Assembly (NCBI RefSeq): GCF_001730525.1
Contig: NZ_MDFN01000001.1
Span: forward strand, 186,001 to 250,000
Direction: 5' to 3'
DNA length: 64,000 bases
Source of the DNA: Arcticibacter eurypsychrophilus
GTDB taxonomy: Bacteria > Bacteroidota > Bacteroidia > Sphingobacteriales > Sphingobacteriaceae
The first letter of the stretch is position 1, and every line of letters begins with the position of its first letter. Shown here one piece after another: positions 1 through 10,786 of the stretch. The position numbers and the translations under genes are program-made. Below the pieces are notes generated by a model. It made no database searches and was not told the origin of the DNA. It saw only the letters and a program-made list of their open reading frames with translations.

Positions 1-1397
1 TACTTATCCCTGATGTGTTCAAACCAGGATACGGTATATTCGATCAGGTTCTTTAAGTTATGCGTAACTTCTTTTATCCCATCCTGCAAAGATTTCAACT
101 GTTCATCCGCTTTCTTCACATCAAAACGGGTGATGCTACTCATCGGTCTTTCAATCAATTTTTTATAATCCTCAGCAAGAATTACACGATAGAACTTAGG
201 AAAGAAAGGCTCGAATAACTTATCCAGCACGACTACAACACGCTCAAAACTATTTGAACTTTCGTACTCCGCATTCTTATACATTCCCTCCTGGATAAAG
301 ATCCTTAACAAGGAGCTGAAGAATATTTTTTCCTTCAATTCCAACAGGCGGATCTCCAATTCGCGCTTTAAAAGATTGCGCGTATTATTGGTATTTTCAA
401 TCAGGATATCGTTTACACTTAGAAAGTGAGGTTTATCATCCCTGATCACACAAGTATTTGGAGATATTGAAACCTCACAATCGGTAAAAGCATATAAGGC
501 ATCTATGGTTACATCAGGAGAAGTTCCCGGTGCCAGATGGATCATAATTTCTACATCCTTCGCTGTATTATCCTCAATCTTTTTAATCTTAATCTTACCC
601 TTGTCATTGGCCGAAATAACACTATCAATTAAACTACCTGTAGTGGTAGAAAATGGAATTTCAGTAATTGCAAGCGTTTTTTTATCGCGTTCTTCAATCC
701 TTGCACGAACTCTGACTTTTCCTCCCCGCTGTCCTTCATTATAATTAGAACAATCTGCGGTACCTGCTGTAGGAAAATCCGGCAATAACTGAGGTCGAAT
801 CCCTTTCAATACACCAATGGAAGCATCTATGAGTTCAATAAAATTGTGAGGAAGAATTTTGGTTGCTAACCCTACCGCTATACCTTCTGCTCCCTGAGCC
901 AACAACAACGGAAACTTAACTGGCAACGTAATGGGTTCCTGATTTCTACCATCATAGCTTGCTTGCCAAAACGTAGTATCCGGATTAAAAACCACCTCCA
1001 AAGCAAATTTAGAAAGTCGTCCCTCAATATATCGTGGCGCAGCAGCAGAGTCTCCAGTCATCGGATCACCCCAGTTTCCCTGTGTTTCAATAAGAAGGTT
1101 CTTCTGCCCGATTTGAACCATAGCATCACCAATGGACGCATCACCATGTGGGTGATATTTCATTGTGTTGCCAATCACATTTGCCGCCTTGTTGAATCTG
1201 CCATCATCCATTTCTTTTAACGAATGGAGAATTCTTCTTTGAACCGGTTTAAAACCATCATTAATATGTGGCACTGCCCGGTCTAGTATTACATAGGAAG
1301 CATAATCAAGGAACCAATTTTCATATAAACCATTAATGAGAATGACATTTTGTAACTTATCTCTATTCTCATTATTATTACTCGACTCTTCGCTCAT
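1..1397 (-). CDS. parC: DNA topoisomerase IV subunit A (ParC/GyrA family), C-terminal part outside window
   Basis: This is the N-terminal 465 residues or so of a type IIA topoisomerase A subunit; the gene runs off the left edge. It cleaves and rejoins DNA together with a ParE/GyrB-type ATPase. The start is the ATG at 1395-1397. The winged-helix region is followed by the active-site segment AAPRYIEGRL, whose tyrosine is residue 123, and then the tower region (IPFSTTTGSLID, EILELKEKI-like helices). I call it ParC rather than GyrA because a short ParE-type B subunit is encoded on the same strand about 22 kb away, but GyrA and ParC are hard to separate without the C-terminal domain. A -7 promoter element lies at 1424-1431, right after the clpC terminator, so it probably has its own promoter. 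Confidence 0.88.
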   Translation of the reverse strand, partial: MSEESSNNNENRDKLQNVILINGLYENWFLDYASYVILDRAVPHINDGFKPVQRRILHSLKEMDDGRFNKAANVIGNTMKYHPHGDASIGDAMVQIGQKNLLIETQGNWGDPMTGDSAAAPRYIEGRLSKFALEVVFNPDTTFWQASYDGRNQEPITLPVKFPLLLAQGAEGIAVGLATKILPHNFIELIDASIGVLKGIRPQLLPDFPTAGTADCSNYNEGQRGGKVRVRARIEERDKKTLAITEIPFSTTTGSLIDSVISANDKGKIKIKKIEDNTAKDVEIMIHLAPGTSPDVTIDALYAFTDCEVSISPNTCVIRDDKPHFLSVNDILIENTNNTRNLLKRELEIRLLELKEKIFFSSLLRIFIQEGMYKNAEYESSNSFERVVVVLDKLFEPFFPKFYRVILAEDYKKLIERPMSSITRFDVKKADEQLKSLQDGIKEVTHNLKNLIEYTVSWFEHIRDK

Positions 1398-1423
1398 TAT
1401 ATCAATAAAGATCTTGGGATGGG

Positions 1424-1431
1424 CAAAGATA
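1424..1431 (-). promoter_or_regulatory. Bacteroidota -7 element for parC
   Basis: Read on the minus strand this is TATCTTTG, an exact match to TAnnTTTG. It lies 26 bases before the parC start. No clear -33 TTG is seen because that region overlaps the clpC terminator. Confidence 0.5.
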
Positions 1432-1442
1432 ACAGTTTAAAT

Positions 1443-1467
1443 AAAAAAACCCCATGTTTCCATGGGG
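1443..1467 (-). terminator. rho-independent terminator after clpC
   Basis: On the minus strand the 7-bp stem CCCCATG/CATGGGG with a 4-nt loop is followed by a run of seven T. It sits 42 bases past the clpC stop and separates clpC from parC. Confidence 0.85.
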
Positions 1468-1508
1468 CTTTTAAAATCAATCAAATCAAAATTATGAAAA
1501 AATCAAAA

Positions 1509-4070
1509 TTATTCTTCTTCAGCATCCTTTTTACCTTCTGGCAAATGAGGCTCTTTCTTCTTTTTAACAGCTATTAGCTTTGGAGTAATAACAATTTTAT
1601 CACTTTCTTTGTTATAATCGACCTCCATGACCTGGCCTTCTGTCAAATCGCCTTTTAGAATTTCTTCAGCAATCGGATCTTCCAAATGTTTCTGAATCGC
1701 TCTCTTTAAAGGTCTGGCTCCAAACTGTGAATCATAACCCTTTTCCGAAATGAACTCTTTCGCTGTATCGGTTAATGTAATTTCATATCCTAAATCATGT
1801 ACTCTTGAAAAAAGAGCTAACAATTCAATATCAATGATCTTGAATATATTCTCCTTTGACAGTGAATTGAATACAATTACATCATCAATACGATTTAAGA
1901 ATTCCGGTGCAAACGCACGCTTTAATGCATTTTCAATTACTCCTCTGGAATGATTGTCAACCTGCAGTGATTTAGCTGATGTCGTAAATCCAACACCCTG
2001 TCCGAAATCCTTCAGCTGACGTGCTCCTATGTTGGAAGTCATGATGATAATCGTGTTACGAAAATCAACTTTCCGTCCCAAACTATCTGTTAGCTGACCT
2101 TCATCCAACACTTGCAAAAGGATATTAAATACATCAGGATGTGCTTTTTCAATCTCATCCAATAAAACAACTGAATAAGGTTTGCGACGAACTTTCTCAG
2201 TCAGCTGACCACCTTCTTCATAGCCCACATATCCCGGAGGCGCTCCCACTAAACGTGATACCGCAAATTTCTCCATGTACTCACTCATATCAATCTGGAT
2301 CAATGAATCCTCATTGCCAAACATGAAACGAGCCAGTTCTTTTGCTAACTCAGTTTTACCAACCCCTGTTGGACCTAAAAATATAAAGGAGCCTATAGGC
2401 TTCTTCGGATCCTTTAAGCCTGCCCGGGTACGTTGAATCGCCTTAGTTAACTTCTTAATCGCTTCATCCTGTCCGATAATCCTTCCGGCCATTAATTCAG
2501 GCATAGCCAATAACTTCGCGCTATCAGACTGACCTACACGCTGAACAGGAATTCCTGTCATCATCGAAACTACTTCAGCCACATTATCTTCTGTAACCGT
2601 GTACCTTTTTGTCTTTGTATCAGCTTCCCATGCGCCTTTAGCACGTTCTAACTCTTCAAGCAAGTGCTTTTCAGTATCACGTAGCTTAGCAGCTTCTTCA
2701 TATTTCTGGCTGCGGACAACCTTATTCTTCTCGATCTTGATCTCTTCGATTTTTTGTTCGATATCAATAATTTCCTGAGGAACATGAATGTTGGTCAAAT
2801 GGACACGAGAACCTGATTCATCTAAAGCATCAATGGCTTTATCAGGAAGAAAACGGTCTGTTATATACCTGGAAGTTAAACTTACGCAAGCATTGATCGC
2901 TTCAGGAGTATAAGTTACACCATGGTGCTCTTCATATTTCTCCTTAATCCGATTCAGAATCTCAATAGTTTCTGCAGGAGTAGCAGGCTCAACCATCACC
3001 TTTTGAAAACGACGATCCAAGGCGCCATCCTTTTCAATGTACTGACGATATTCATCCAGGGTAGTGGCACCCACACATTGAATTTCTCCCCTTGCTAATG
3101 CCGGTTTGAACATGTTTGAGGCATCCAGAGATCCCGAAGCCCCTCCAGCACCAACAATAGTATGAATTTCATCAATAAACAGAATCACATCCGGAGATTT
3201 TTCCAGCTCATTCATAACGGCCTTCATCCTTTCTTCAAACTGCCCCCGATATTTTGTACCGGCAACTAATGAAGCAAGATCAAGCGTAACCACCCGTTTG
3301 TTAAACAATACGCGGGATACTTTACGTTGAATAATCCGAAGAGCAAGACCCTCTGCAATCGCAGACTTACCCACTCCAGGCTCACCAATTAAAATTGGGT
3401 TATTCTTTTTACGACGGGATAAAATCTGAGATACCCGTTCTATCTCCTTATCACGACCTACAATAGGGTCAAGTTTACCGTCTTCAGCAGCTTTGGTCAA
3501 ATCGCGACCAAAGTTGTCCAACACAGGAGTCTTTGATTTAATATCCGATACTTTTTTAGGTTGGCTAAAAGAAGACTCTTCCTCACGAAAATCATCGTCT
3601 CCCGCTGCAGAACCAGATGCTTCATCTCTGAAACCATCTCTGTTTTGTTCTACTTCTCCTTTAAATATATCGTAATTAACATTGTACTGCATTAGAATCT
3701 GTGAGGCGATGTTATCATCATCCCTTAAAATAGATAACAGGAGATGTTCAGTACCGATCACATCACTTTTAAAAATCTTAGCTTCCAAATAAGTGATCTT
3801 CAAAACCTTCTCTGCCTGTTTTGTAAGTGGGATGTTACCTAAGTTTGCGGTCGTTCCAGAAGTGCTTTTAACAGCATCCTCTATCGTCCTTCTCAATCTT
3901 GAAGTATCGACGGCCAGTGATTTAAGAACCTTTATAGCCATTCCATCACCTTCCCGGATAAGACCCAGCAGTAAGTGTTCTGTACCAATATAATCATGTC
4001 CTAAGCGAAGTGCTTCTTCTCTGCTATACGAAATAACGTCTTTGACACGGGGTGAAAATTTAGCTTCCAT
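1509..4070 (-). CDS. clpC: ATP-dependent Clp protease ATP-binding subunit ClpC
   Basis: An 853-residue Hsp100 AAA+ unfoldase that feeds proteins to ClpP in the cytoplasm. Two Clp N-domain repeats cover about residues 1-145 (two GTEHLLL copies). AAA1 has Walker A GEPGVGKS at 229-236 and Walker B LFIDEIH near 297. A UVR-type middle segment ([11 protein letters not shown]) lies near 455-465, and AAA2 has Walker A GPTGVGKT at 566-573 with the MSEYMEK segment after it. The UVR segment and length make it ClpC rather than ClpB or ClpA. The C-terminus is lysine- and acid-rich. It is single-gene, divergent from ettA, and ends in a strong terminator. No CtsR/McsA genes are beside it, so its control differs from that in Firmicutes. 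Confidence 0.96.
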   Translation of the reverse strand: MEAKFSPRVKDVISYSREEALRLGHDYIGTEHLLLGLIREGDGMAIKVLKSLAVDTSRLRRTIEDAVKSTSGTTANLGNIPLTKQAEKVLKITYLEAKIFKSDVIGTEHLLLSILRDDDNIASQILMQYNVNYDIFKGEVEQNRDGFRDEASGSAAGDDDFREEESSFSQPKKVSDIKSKTPVLDNFGRDLTKAAEDGKLDPIVGRDKEIERVSQILSRRKKNNPILIGEPGVGKSAIAEGLALRIIQRKVSRVLFNKRVVTLDLASLVAGTKYRGQFEERMKAVMNELEKSPDVILFIDEIHTIVGAGGASGSLDASNMFKPALARGEIQCVGATTLDEYRQYIEKDGALDRRFQKVMVEPATPAETIEILNRIKEKYEEHHGVTYTPEAINACVSLTSRYITDRFLPDKAIDALDESGSRVHLTNIHVPQEIIDIEQKIEEIKIEKNKVVRSQKYEEAAKLRDTEKHLLEELERAKGAWEADTKTKRYTVTEDNVAEVVSMMTGIPVQRVGQSDSAKLLAMPELMAGRIIGQDEAIKKLTKAIQRTRAGLKDPKKPIGSFIFLGPTGVGKTELAKELARFMFGNEDSLIQIDMSEYMEKFAVSRLVGAPPGYVGYEEGGQLTEKVRRKPYSVVLLDEIEKAHPDVFNILLQVLDEGQLTDSLGRKVDFRNTIIIMTSNIGARQLKDFGQGVGFTTSAKSLQVDNHSRGVIENALKRAFAPEFLNRIDDVIVFNSLSKENIFKIIDIELLALFSRVHDLGYEITLTDTAKEFISEKGYDSQFGARPLKRAIQKHLEDPIAEEILKGDLTEGQVMEVDYNKESDKIVITPKLIAVKKKKEPHLPEGKKDAEEE

Positions 4071-4258
4071 TTATTAACCTTTCTACGTGTGAACGCCCTA
4101 ATGTAATAATTTGTTTTATCAATACACAGGACGAATTTGCAATAATTTAAACAACAATTAAGCCAAATTGAAAATAATTGCTGTCTATACTTCTAAGTTA
4201 ACAAAAAATTACATCAAAACGCTCCAATTAGCGATATTTGCACGACTAATACGCAAAT

Positions 4259-5941
4259 ATGGCAGACGAAAAAATAATCTTTTCCATGGCTGGGGTAAAT
4301 AAAATCTACCCTCCCCAAAAGCAGGTTCTTAAAAATATATACCTATCCTTTTTCTACGGTGCAAAAATTGGTGTAATTGGCCTAAATGGTTCCGGAAAAT
4401 CTTCCTTACTGAAAATAATTGCCGGCTTAGATAAAACCAATCAGGGTGAAGTGGTTTTTTCTCCCGGCTACAGTGTAGGATATCTTGCTCAGGAACCTAT
4501 TCTTGATGCAAGTAAAACAGTAAGGGAAGTCGTATTGGAAGGTGTAGCAGAAACCACAGCGATTTTAAAAGAATATGAATATATTAACGAGCAGTTTGGC
4601 CTGCCTGAAGTATATGAAGATGCTGATGCAATGGATAAATTGATGCTCAAACAAGGTCAACTGCAAGATCAAATCGATGCGCTAGGTGCGTGGGAGCTTG
4701 ATTCTAAGCTCGAAAGAGCCATGGATGCTTTACGCACACCCGACCCTGATGCCATAATAGCCAATTTGTCAGGAGGTGAGCGTAGAAGAGTAGCACTTTG
4801 TCGCCTTTTGCTTCAGGAACCCGATGTTCTTCTTCTGGATGAGCCTACCAATCACTTGGATGCTGAATCCATCGACTGGCTGGAACAACATTTAAAGCAA
4901 TATAAAGGAACTGTAATCGCTGTTACCCATGACCGTTATTTTCTGGACAACGTAGCCGGATGGATCCTTGAACTTGATCGCGGGGAAGGCATTCCTTGGA
5001 AAGGGAATTATTCTTCCTGGTTAGACCAGAAATCTAAACGACTGGCTCAAGAGGAGAAAACCGAAAGCAAACGTCAAAAAACACTCGAAAGGGAACTGGA
5101 ATGGGCACGCATGGCTCCTAAAGCACGTCATGCCAAGTCTAAAGCCCGTTTAGCCAACTACGATAAACTGGCCTCCGAAGAGACTAAAGAAAGAGAAGAT
5201 AAACTTGAGTTGTTTATTCCACCAGGTCCCCGTTTAGGAAATGTAGTCATCGAAGCCACAAACGTGAGCAAGGCCTATGGCGACAAAATATTATTTGATA
5301 ATTTAAACTTCTCGCTTCCGCCTGCAGGTATTGTAGGCATAATAGGACCAAATGGAGCTGGAAAAACTACACTTTTCCGTTTGATTACCGGACAGGAAAC
5401 TGCAGATAGCGGATCCTTTCGTGTGGGCGAAACAGTAGCGCTTGGCTATGTAGATCAAATGCATAATGATCTGGATGCCGACAAATCAGTTTGGGAGAAC
5501 ATTACTGACGGACAAGAAACTATATTATTGGGCAATAAACCCGTTAATTCCCGTGCTTACGTATCGAAGTTTAACTTCAACGGAGCTGATCAGCAAAAGA
5601 AGATCAGCGTAATTTCCGGTGGAGAACGAAATCGTGTACATCTGGCAATCACACTTAAAAAGGATTCTAACGTACTTTTACTGGATGAGCCAACCAATGA
5701 TATAGATATCAACACGTTGAGAGCATTGGAAGAAGGAATGGAAGGTTTTGCAGGTTGTGCTGTAATCATTTCCCATGACAGGTGGTTCCTTGACCGTATC
5801 TGCACACATATACTTGCCTTCGAAGGCGATTCCCAGGTCTATTTCTTTGAAGGGAACTACAGTGACTATGAAGAGAATCGTAAAAAGAGATTGGGTGACC
5901 TTGCTCCTAAGCGAATAAAGTATAAAAAACTCACAGTTTAA
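4259..5941 (+). CDS. ettA: energy-dependent translational throttle protein EttA (ABC-F)
   Basis: A 560-residue soluble ABC-F ATPase with two nucleotide-binding domains and no membrane segments; EttA binds the ribosomal E site and gates the first elongation steps according to ATP/ADP ratio. Walker A motifs are GLNGSGKS (41-48) and GPNGAGKT (second domain), with signature sequences LSGGERRR and ISGGERNR and Walker B LLLDEPTNHLD and LLLDEPTNDID. The charged linker between domains (KSKRLAQEEKTESKRQ region) is typical of the family. The length and the lack of the long EttA-paralogue C-terminal coiled coil support EttA over Uup. The upstream 188 bases are shared with divergent clpC. A stable hairpin follows the stop. 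Confidence 0.93.
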   Translation: MADEKIIFSMAGVNKIYPPQKQVLKNIYLSFFYGAKIGVIGLNGSGKSSLLKIIAGLDKTNQGEVVFSPGYSVGYLAQEPILDASKTVREVVLEGVAETTAILKEYEYINEQFGLPEVYEDADAMDKLMLKQGQLQDQIDALGAWELDSKLERAMDALRTPDPDAIIANLSGGERRRVALCRLLLQEPDVLLLDEPTNHLDAESIDWLEQHLKQYKGTVIAVTHDRYFLDNVAGWILELDRGEGIPWKGNYSSWLDQKSKRLAQEEKTESKRQKTLERELEWARMAPKARHAKSKARLANYDKLASEETKEREDKLELFIPPGPRLGNVVIEATNVSKAYGDKILFDNLNFSLPPAGIVGIIGPNGAGKTTLFRLITGQETADSGSFRVGETVALGYVDQMHNDLDADKSVWENITDGQETILLGNKPVNSRAYVSKFNFNGADQQKKISVISGGERNRVHLAITLKKDSNVLLLDEPTNDIDINTLRALEEGMEGFAGCAVIISHDRWFLDRICTHILAFEGDSQVYFFEGNYSDYEENRKKRLGDLAPKRIKYKKLTV

Positions 5942-5949
5942 AATCACCA

Positions 5950-5972
5950 ACCAACCGGAGACACCGGTTGGT
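5950..5972. repeat. 9-bp perfect hairpin between ettA and the MOSC gene
   Basis: ACCAACCGG and CCGGTTGGT flank a 5-base loop, starting 9 bases after the ettA stop and ending 15 bases before the MOSC start. There is no T-run, so it is more likely an mRNA processing or stabilising hairpin, or a weak attenuator, than a full terminator. Confidence 0.5.
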
Positions 5973-5987
5973 ACTAATTTCAACTTG

Positions 5988-6809
5988 ATGTTACAGATTA
6001 CTGAACTCTATATCTATCCGATTAAGTCATTAAGCGGCATATCGGTTAATCAGGCGGAGGTTACCACCCGGGGTTTTAAACACGACAGGCGATGGATGCT
6101 GGTGGACGAGCATAATCGTTTCCTTACTCAGCGCGAACACCCACAAATGGCCCTGATTCAGGTGCAAATAGCCTATTCTGGTTTACTCGTTTCTCATGCC
6201 CAACACAGATCACTTGAAATTCCTTTCCACAACCTTGAACAAAATAAACTGCATGTAGTAATCTGGGATGATAACTGCACCGCAGTATTCGTAGGAGATC
6301 AACAAGACACCTGGTTTAGTACCGTCCTAAACACAAAATGCCGCTTGGTTTATATGCCTGATGAGACCAAACGCGAAGTCGATCAGCGCTATGCAAAACC
6401 AGGCATCATTACCTCTTTTGCTGATGGATATCCTTTTTTGCTCATTGGCCAAGCCTCCCTGGACGATCTCAATGCGCGCATTCAGCTCCCCTTACCTATC
6501 GATCGGTTCAGACCTAGTATCGTCTTTACTGGCGGCCAGCCCTATGAAGAAGACCGGATGAACTCCTTTGCGATTGCAGGAATCCGGTTTAATGGTGTAA
6601 AATTGTGTGCCCGCTGCACCATCACCACGATAGATCAGCAAACAGGCCTAAAGGATAAGGAGCCTTTAACAACATTGGCAAAATATCGTTTAAAAAACAA
6701 CAAGGTGCTCTTTGGGCAAAATCTGATCCATGAAGGTTCAGGACACCTTACTATAGGTGATCAGCTAAGCATTTTAAGCACACACGAAGAAGAGCGCTTT
6801 ATCGTATGA
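5988..6809 (+). CDS. MOSC domain-containing protein (YcbX-like)
   Basis: A 273-residue protein with an N-terminal MOSC beta-barrel domain (ELYIYPIKSLSG, residues 4-15, then the RGFKHDRRWMLVD segment) and a C-terminal MOSC domain with the conserved cysteine segment FNGVKLCARCTITTID near residue 200. MOSC proteins bind the molybdenum cofactor; the YcbX branch reduces N-hydroxylated compounds. I take the ATG at 5988 rather than the in-frame TTG three bases before it. It follows ettA by 46 bases and could be partly co-transcribed. The gene order gives no substrate. Confidence 0.85.
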   Translation: MLQITELYIYPIKSLSGISVNQAEVTTRGFKHDRRWMLVDEHNRFLTQREHPQMALIQVQIAYSGLLVSHAQHRSLEIPFHNLEQNKLHVVIWDDNCTAVFVGDQQDTWFSTVLNTKCRLVYMPDETKREVDQRYAKPGIITSFADGYPFLLIGQASLDDLNARIQLPLPIDRFRPSIVFTGGQPYEEDRMNSFAIAGIRFNGVKLCARCTITTIDQQTGLKDKEPLTTLAKYRLKNNKVLFGQNLIHEGSGHLTIGDQLSILSTHEEERFIV

Positions 6810-6811
6810 AA

Positions 6812-7873
6812 TCAGATAATTTGTTCCTCATAAATCAGTTTACCCATACTTAAAACACCTGACGTATCAAGAGCCCAGGCAGAGAGATAAACAGTGCCAT
6901 CAATGGCAAAATGCAATTTAAAAAACCCCTTACTCTTCTCTCCAAATTGAAGGTATTTACCCGACTGCACCACATATTTTACTTTCGATCCTGAACCACT
7001 CACAATAAAATGATTCCTGTTTTTACGAATATACTGCAGATTATGCTCATGTCCGGCTGCATAGATCAGGTTGCTATAGTTAGAAAGAATTTCTTTCAAT
7101 TTATGCCTGAGTCTGCGGTATGGCGGATGCGCCATATCCTCCCTCGCCCCTAAAAACCGCCTGTATAAAGGCAGCAAAGACCCAATACCCGGCAAGGGAA
7201 TCCATGCATCCTGATCAAAGAGCGTTAATGGGAAAATATGATGCTTTAATTTGAAACGCCCGCCATGGATGGCGTAACTATATACCGGATGATGACCGAT
7301 AACCAACAAATGCTTTCGCTTGTTGGCATCCAGCAACTGCACTAACCGATCAAAAAACTCTTCCTCAGAAGTTAACCCGTCCGCACAAGCCGATCCATTA
7401 AAACTTAAGTCTCTTTGCATCCACCACTGGGTATCTATGGCCACAACTGCTATATTATCATTCAGGGTAAAGGATGTGGGACCGGGACACCCTCCTTCCG
7501 GGAGCAAAACCTTTTCACCAAATAAACCTTCGAGGTATTCATCCTGCCGCTCAATATATTCCTTTCCATTTTTCCTACCTTTATTCCAATCGTGATTACC
7601 TGCTATAAAAACCACCTTACCAGGATAATTTTTTAAGGCCTCATGATGCCGGATTAATGTATTTTCAGCATTTTTACGAAGGATATTCCCTACCGGAGGC
7701 AATCCACGCGGATAAATATTATCACCTAAAAAAATAACAGACGATGCTTGATTCGGATCAAAGTGTGCATTAAGCATTTCCAGTACAGGGTCAGGCTTAG
7801 ATATTGAAATATCCCCTGTATCACCAATAAGGAATAGATCAAAAGATGTATTTGAAGACGTTTGAAGCGACAT
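6812..7873 (-). CDS. calcineurin-like metallophosphoesterase
   Basis: A 353-residue protein with the metal-ligand blocks of the family in order: GDTGD (about 17-21), GDNIYPRG (about 50), GNHDW (about 92), GHHP (near 190) and GHEHNLQ (near 275). These residues bind a dinuclear metal centre that hydrolyses phosphomonoesters or diesters. No clear signal peptide is visible, so it is probably cytoplasmic or membrane-associated. It is convergent with the MOSC gene (stops 2 bases apart) with no obvious terminator between them. The substrate cannot be read from the sequence. Confidence 0.85.
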   Translation of the reverse strand: MSLQTSSNTSFDLFLIGDTGDISISKPDPVLEMLNAHFDPNQASSVIFLGDNIYPRGLPPVGNILRKNAENTLIRHHEALKNYPGKVVFIAGNHDWNKGRKNGKEYIERQDEYLEGLFGEKVLLPEGGCPGPTSFTLNDNIAVVAIDTQWWMQRDLSFNGSACADGLTSEEEFFDRLVQLLDANKRKHLLVIGHHPVYSYAIHGGRFKLKHHIFPLTLFDQDAWIPLPGIGSLLPLYRRFLGAREDMAHPPYRRLRHKLKEILSNYSNLIYAAGHEHNLQYIRKNRNHFIVSGSGSKVKYVVQSGKYLQFGEKSKGFFKLHFAIDGTVYLSAWALDTSGVLSMGKLIYEEQII

Positions 7874-8119
7874 AAAATACTTAACAAGATGCCCACTGTA
7901 TTGTTGAAATTCATTTAAATAAGGTTATCATATGCATAAGACAAACTAGAATTATACCATAACCCATTTAAATCCAATGTTCTGAACATTTAATAAACAT
8001 AAATAACTACAATAAACAGGAAAAATGTTAAACTTTATAGCAAATTAAGAGTTGATCTAATAACGCTCCAACAGTTTTTAATCAAAGAATGCTTTTTCCA
8101 TAAAATCATATATAACAGA

Positions 8120-8497
8120 ATGCTGAATTTATACCGTCAGTTAATAAGCAATAATCTTAATAATACTATTTTCGAAGAATTGTCCGAAGAATGGTTAGAC
8201 CGAATTTCACCTGAAGTTAGGAGTGTGGTTATAGACGGGTTTTATAATGCAGGGATCTTAACCATTAATCTTTCCAATTTCAATAAAAATGAGTTTTATA
8301 CCAAAAGCATTCGGCATAAATTTCCCCACTATTGCGAAAATTTACATATTCAAATAGGACCCGTTATTCAAAGATGTTTGCGTAGAATGTTTCTGGGATT
8401 CAACCCCAACCTTTTGGAATACAAGGTCGTACTTTTTATGGAAGGAAATGATGATGATCATCTGGAGCCTGTAAAATTCCAACTGGAGATCTTTTAG
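8120..8497 (+). CDS. hypothetical protein, 125 aa
   Basis: Not recognised. The 125-residue product has no signal peptide or membrane segment and few low-complexity stretches. It begins MLNLYRQLIS and has an acidic patch EGNDDDHLEP near the C-terminus. It is a single-gene unit: 246 bases of AT-rich DNA precede it and a terminator follows 13 bases after the stop. The clean terminator and normal codon use support a real gene. No function can be assigned. Confidence 0.7.
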   Translation: MLNLYRQLISNNLNNTIFEELSEEWLDRISPEVRSVVIDGFYNAGILTINLSNFNKNEFYTKSIRHKFPHYCENLHIQIGPVIQRCLRRMFLGFNPNLLEYKVVLFMEGNDDDHLEPVKFQLEIF

Positions 8498-8510
8498 CCC
8501 ATTCAAACAT

Positions 8511-8533
8511 AAGCCTGCACAAGGCTTTTTTTT
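8511..8533 (+). terminator. rho-independent terminator after the 125-aa gene
   Basis: Stem AAGCCT/AGGCTT with a 5-base loop followed by a run of T. The T-run overlaps the stop codon (8532-8534) of the convergent histidine kinase gene. Confidence 0.8.
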
Positions 8534-10493
8534 ACCTTTTAAAGGTAAAGAAAAATTCGGCGCCTTTATCCTGCCGGCTTTCAACCCAGATCAAACCATC
8601 GTTAGCCAGGATAAATTCTTTACACAACATTAAACCGATACCGGTTCCCAGTTCTCCACTAGTTCCCTCTGCTTTGAGCGCAAACGAAGAAAATAAATTC
8701 TGCGCATCCTGCTCATTCATCCCTTTTCCATTGTCGCACACGGAAAAACGGACATATTTATCCCACACCTGGGCCTTAAGCTGAATAACACCACCTGCGT
8801 AAGTAAATTTTATCGCATTACTGATCAGGTTCCTTAACACAAAATCAAAATGATCCGGATCAGCACAAATTTGAATCTCCGCCGGAATATGATTAACAAT
8901 TTGTATCAACTTCGCGCTGGAAGCAGCATGAAAAATATCCAGATTTTTCTTAATAATACTATCAACCTCAAAACTCGTTTGTTTTACACTCACTCCCTGA
9001 ATCTGGATTCTTCCCCAATCTAATAAAGAGTCCAGGGTTGACAATGAGGCCTCTGTATGTTTTTTAAGCACCCCAACAATCCCCTTCAATTCAGCCTGAT
9101 CCATTCCTCCGTTTTCGAAGAGCGTTAACATCTGCACAATATTACCCACCGGACCTCTTAAATCATGTCCAATTATAGAAAATAGCTTATCCTTTACCAA
9201 ATTCGACGCCTTGAGCTTTTTATTTAATTTACGAACATTATACAAGGTGATGTATACGGATACGAGAATAAGGATTACAAAAATGGCTACCCCTATTCCT
9301 GTATTTCGCTGAAGTGTTCTTTTGCTATTTACAAATTGAAGTGTTTTAACATGCGCATTTGCCTTATCTTTTTCATACACAGACTGCATTATTTCCATTT
9401 CTTTTTTTCGGTCTGTGCTAAATGCATCCTTATTTAAATCATATCGTTTCTCCGACATTAGAAAAGCATCTTTATAATTCCCCTGTTCTTTAAAAACGGC
9501 AATCATTGCCTCACAGGTTTCTGATATGAGATCTTTATCGTGAATAAAAATGGCTATGCTTAACGACTTTTGTAACAGCTCAAGCGCCTGACTAAATTCT
9601 TTTTTATCAGAATAAGCGGAAGCAAGATTTAACAATGCCCTGGATTCGCTTGCTGGTAATTTATAAATCCTGGATTCTGAAAATGATTGCTGATAATAAG
9701 TCAGTGCCTTATCCTTATATCCCAGCTTATAATACGCATTACCTGTATGTGTAAGCATGGGCAAATGCAGACTTGCGAATTCTGGTTTTATGGATTTTTG
9801 AACTCCTTTTAAAAAATAGGTTAGGGCCAGCTGCGTTTTCCCCATCCTGGCATTTAGAATTCCAAAACCTTGTAATATCCGTATGGTCTCGTACTCCGAA
9901 GGATTTATATCGTTCAACCGTTGCGCTTTTTTATAATAAAACAAGGACTTTTTCAGATCTCCTGCACTACTACAGATCTCAGCTAGCTTGATAGTGGATT
10001 GAACAACACCAACATTATTATTTAACTGCTTATAGATCGCAAGCGACTTTAGTAAATCATCAATAGCCTCGGGATAGTTCCCCATTTTGCTCTCCACAGT
10101 CCCAAGAATCTCATATCCGGAAGCAACACCTTGCTTGTTATTGATTTTTATTAACCCATTTAAAGATTCTTCTGCATAATGTTTAGCCAGACTCAAGTTT
10201 CCATCATACGTATTGATAGTCGCTAGTTTGCCTATCATCACGAGTTCAGCATAGGGATAGTTTACTTTACGTGCCAGGTTCAGTGCGTTCTTTATGTAAT
10301 AAAGCGAAGAATCTAAATTTGAACCCAGATAATAAATACCAAGATCCTGATAGATCCATACTTTAGCCGTGTCAGATTTTTCCACTTTTAACTTTAAAAA
10401 TAGTTTAGAAGGATGGTCCTGAGATAAGGCAATCGTATTTAGAAACACAAAACAAATAAGTGAGAGTTGCCTCATTGCTTTACTATTCTTCAA
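8532..10493 (-). CDS. TPR-repeat sensor histidine kinase
   Basis: A 653-residue membrane kinase of a type common in Bacteroidota. An N-terminal hydrophobic signal segment (LSLICFVFLNTIAL) is followed by an all-helical periplasmic part with at least five TPR units (for example LGTVESKMGNYPEAIDDL, GNAYYKLGYKDKALTYY), one transmembrane helix near 395-415 (IGVAIFVILILVSVYI), a HisKA domain with the phospho-acceptor in SIIGHDLRGP, and a HATPase domain with N-box NLISNAIKF, DNGKGM and GTGIGL. No response regulator gene adjoins it, so the output partner is elsewhere. Either MKNSKAM or the internal MRQLSL could be the true start. Its stop lies inside the terminator of the convergent gene. Confidence 0.9.
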   Translation of the reverse strand: MKNSKAMRQLSLICFVFLNTIALSQDHPSKLFLKLKVEKSDTAKVWIYQDLGIYYLGSNLDSSLYYIKNALNLARKVNYPYAELVMIGKLATINTYDGNLSLAKHYAEESLNGLIKINNKQGVASGYEILGTVESKMGNYPEAIDDLLKSLAIYKQLNNNVGVVQSTIKLAEICSSAGDLKKSLFYYKKAQRLNDINPSEYETIRILQGFGILNARMGKTQLALTYFLKGVQKSIKPEFASLHLPMLTHTGNAYYKLGYKDKALTYYQQSFSESRIYKLPASESRALLNLASAYSDKKEFSQALELLQKSLSIAIFIHDKDLISETCEAMIAVFKEQGNYKDAFLMSEKRYDLNKDAFSTDRKKEMEIMQSVYEKDKANAHVKTLQFVNSKRTLQRNTGIGVAIFVILILVSVYITLYNVRKLNKKLKASNLVKDKLFSIIGHDLRGPVGNIVQMLTLFENGGMDQAELKGIVGVLKKHTEASLSTLDSLLDWGRIQIQGVSVKQTSFEVDSIIKKNLDIFHAASSAKLIQIVNHIPAEIQICADPDHFDFVLRNLISNAIKFTYAGGVIQLKAQVWDKYVRFSVCDNGKGMNEQDAQNLFSSFALKAEGTSGELGTGIGLMLCKEFILANDGLIWVESRQDKGAEFFFTFKR

Positions 10494-10786
10494 TTTTTAG
10501 GAATATTTGAAAGATTTATGCTTATCAAAAAAAAGTTTATTAACCTGATTTTGATGTATTAAGTTATCAAAATAAATTCAAGTATAACTCTTTTGCTTTG
10601 CAATATGCGAGTAACCTTTTATTAATTGATCATTGGTGGTTATATTTACCCACATTTCTTCTGGAATAAATGATTTCAATCATCTCAAATAAGTCCTTCA
10701 GATCACTTTTTATTTTCCTAAATACACGGATGTTTGTCTCAATGATTGTTGCTACCCCAAGCAACTTTTTCATAGGTAGATGTAGG

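Noticed and set aside
5678-5983. Minus-strand open frame of 101 codons over the end of ettA
   Set aside because: It lies antisense to the conserved Walker B and signature region of ettA; its composition is that of an antisense shadow.
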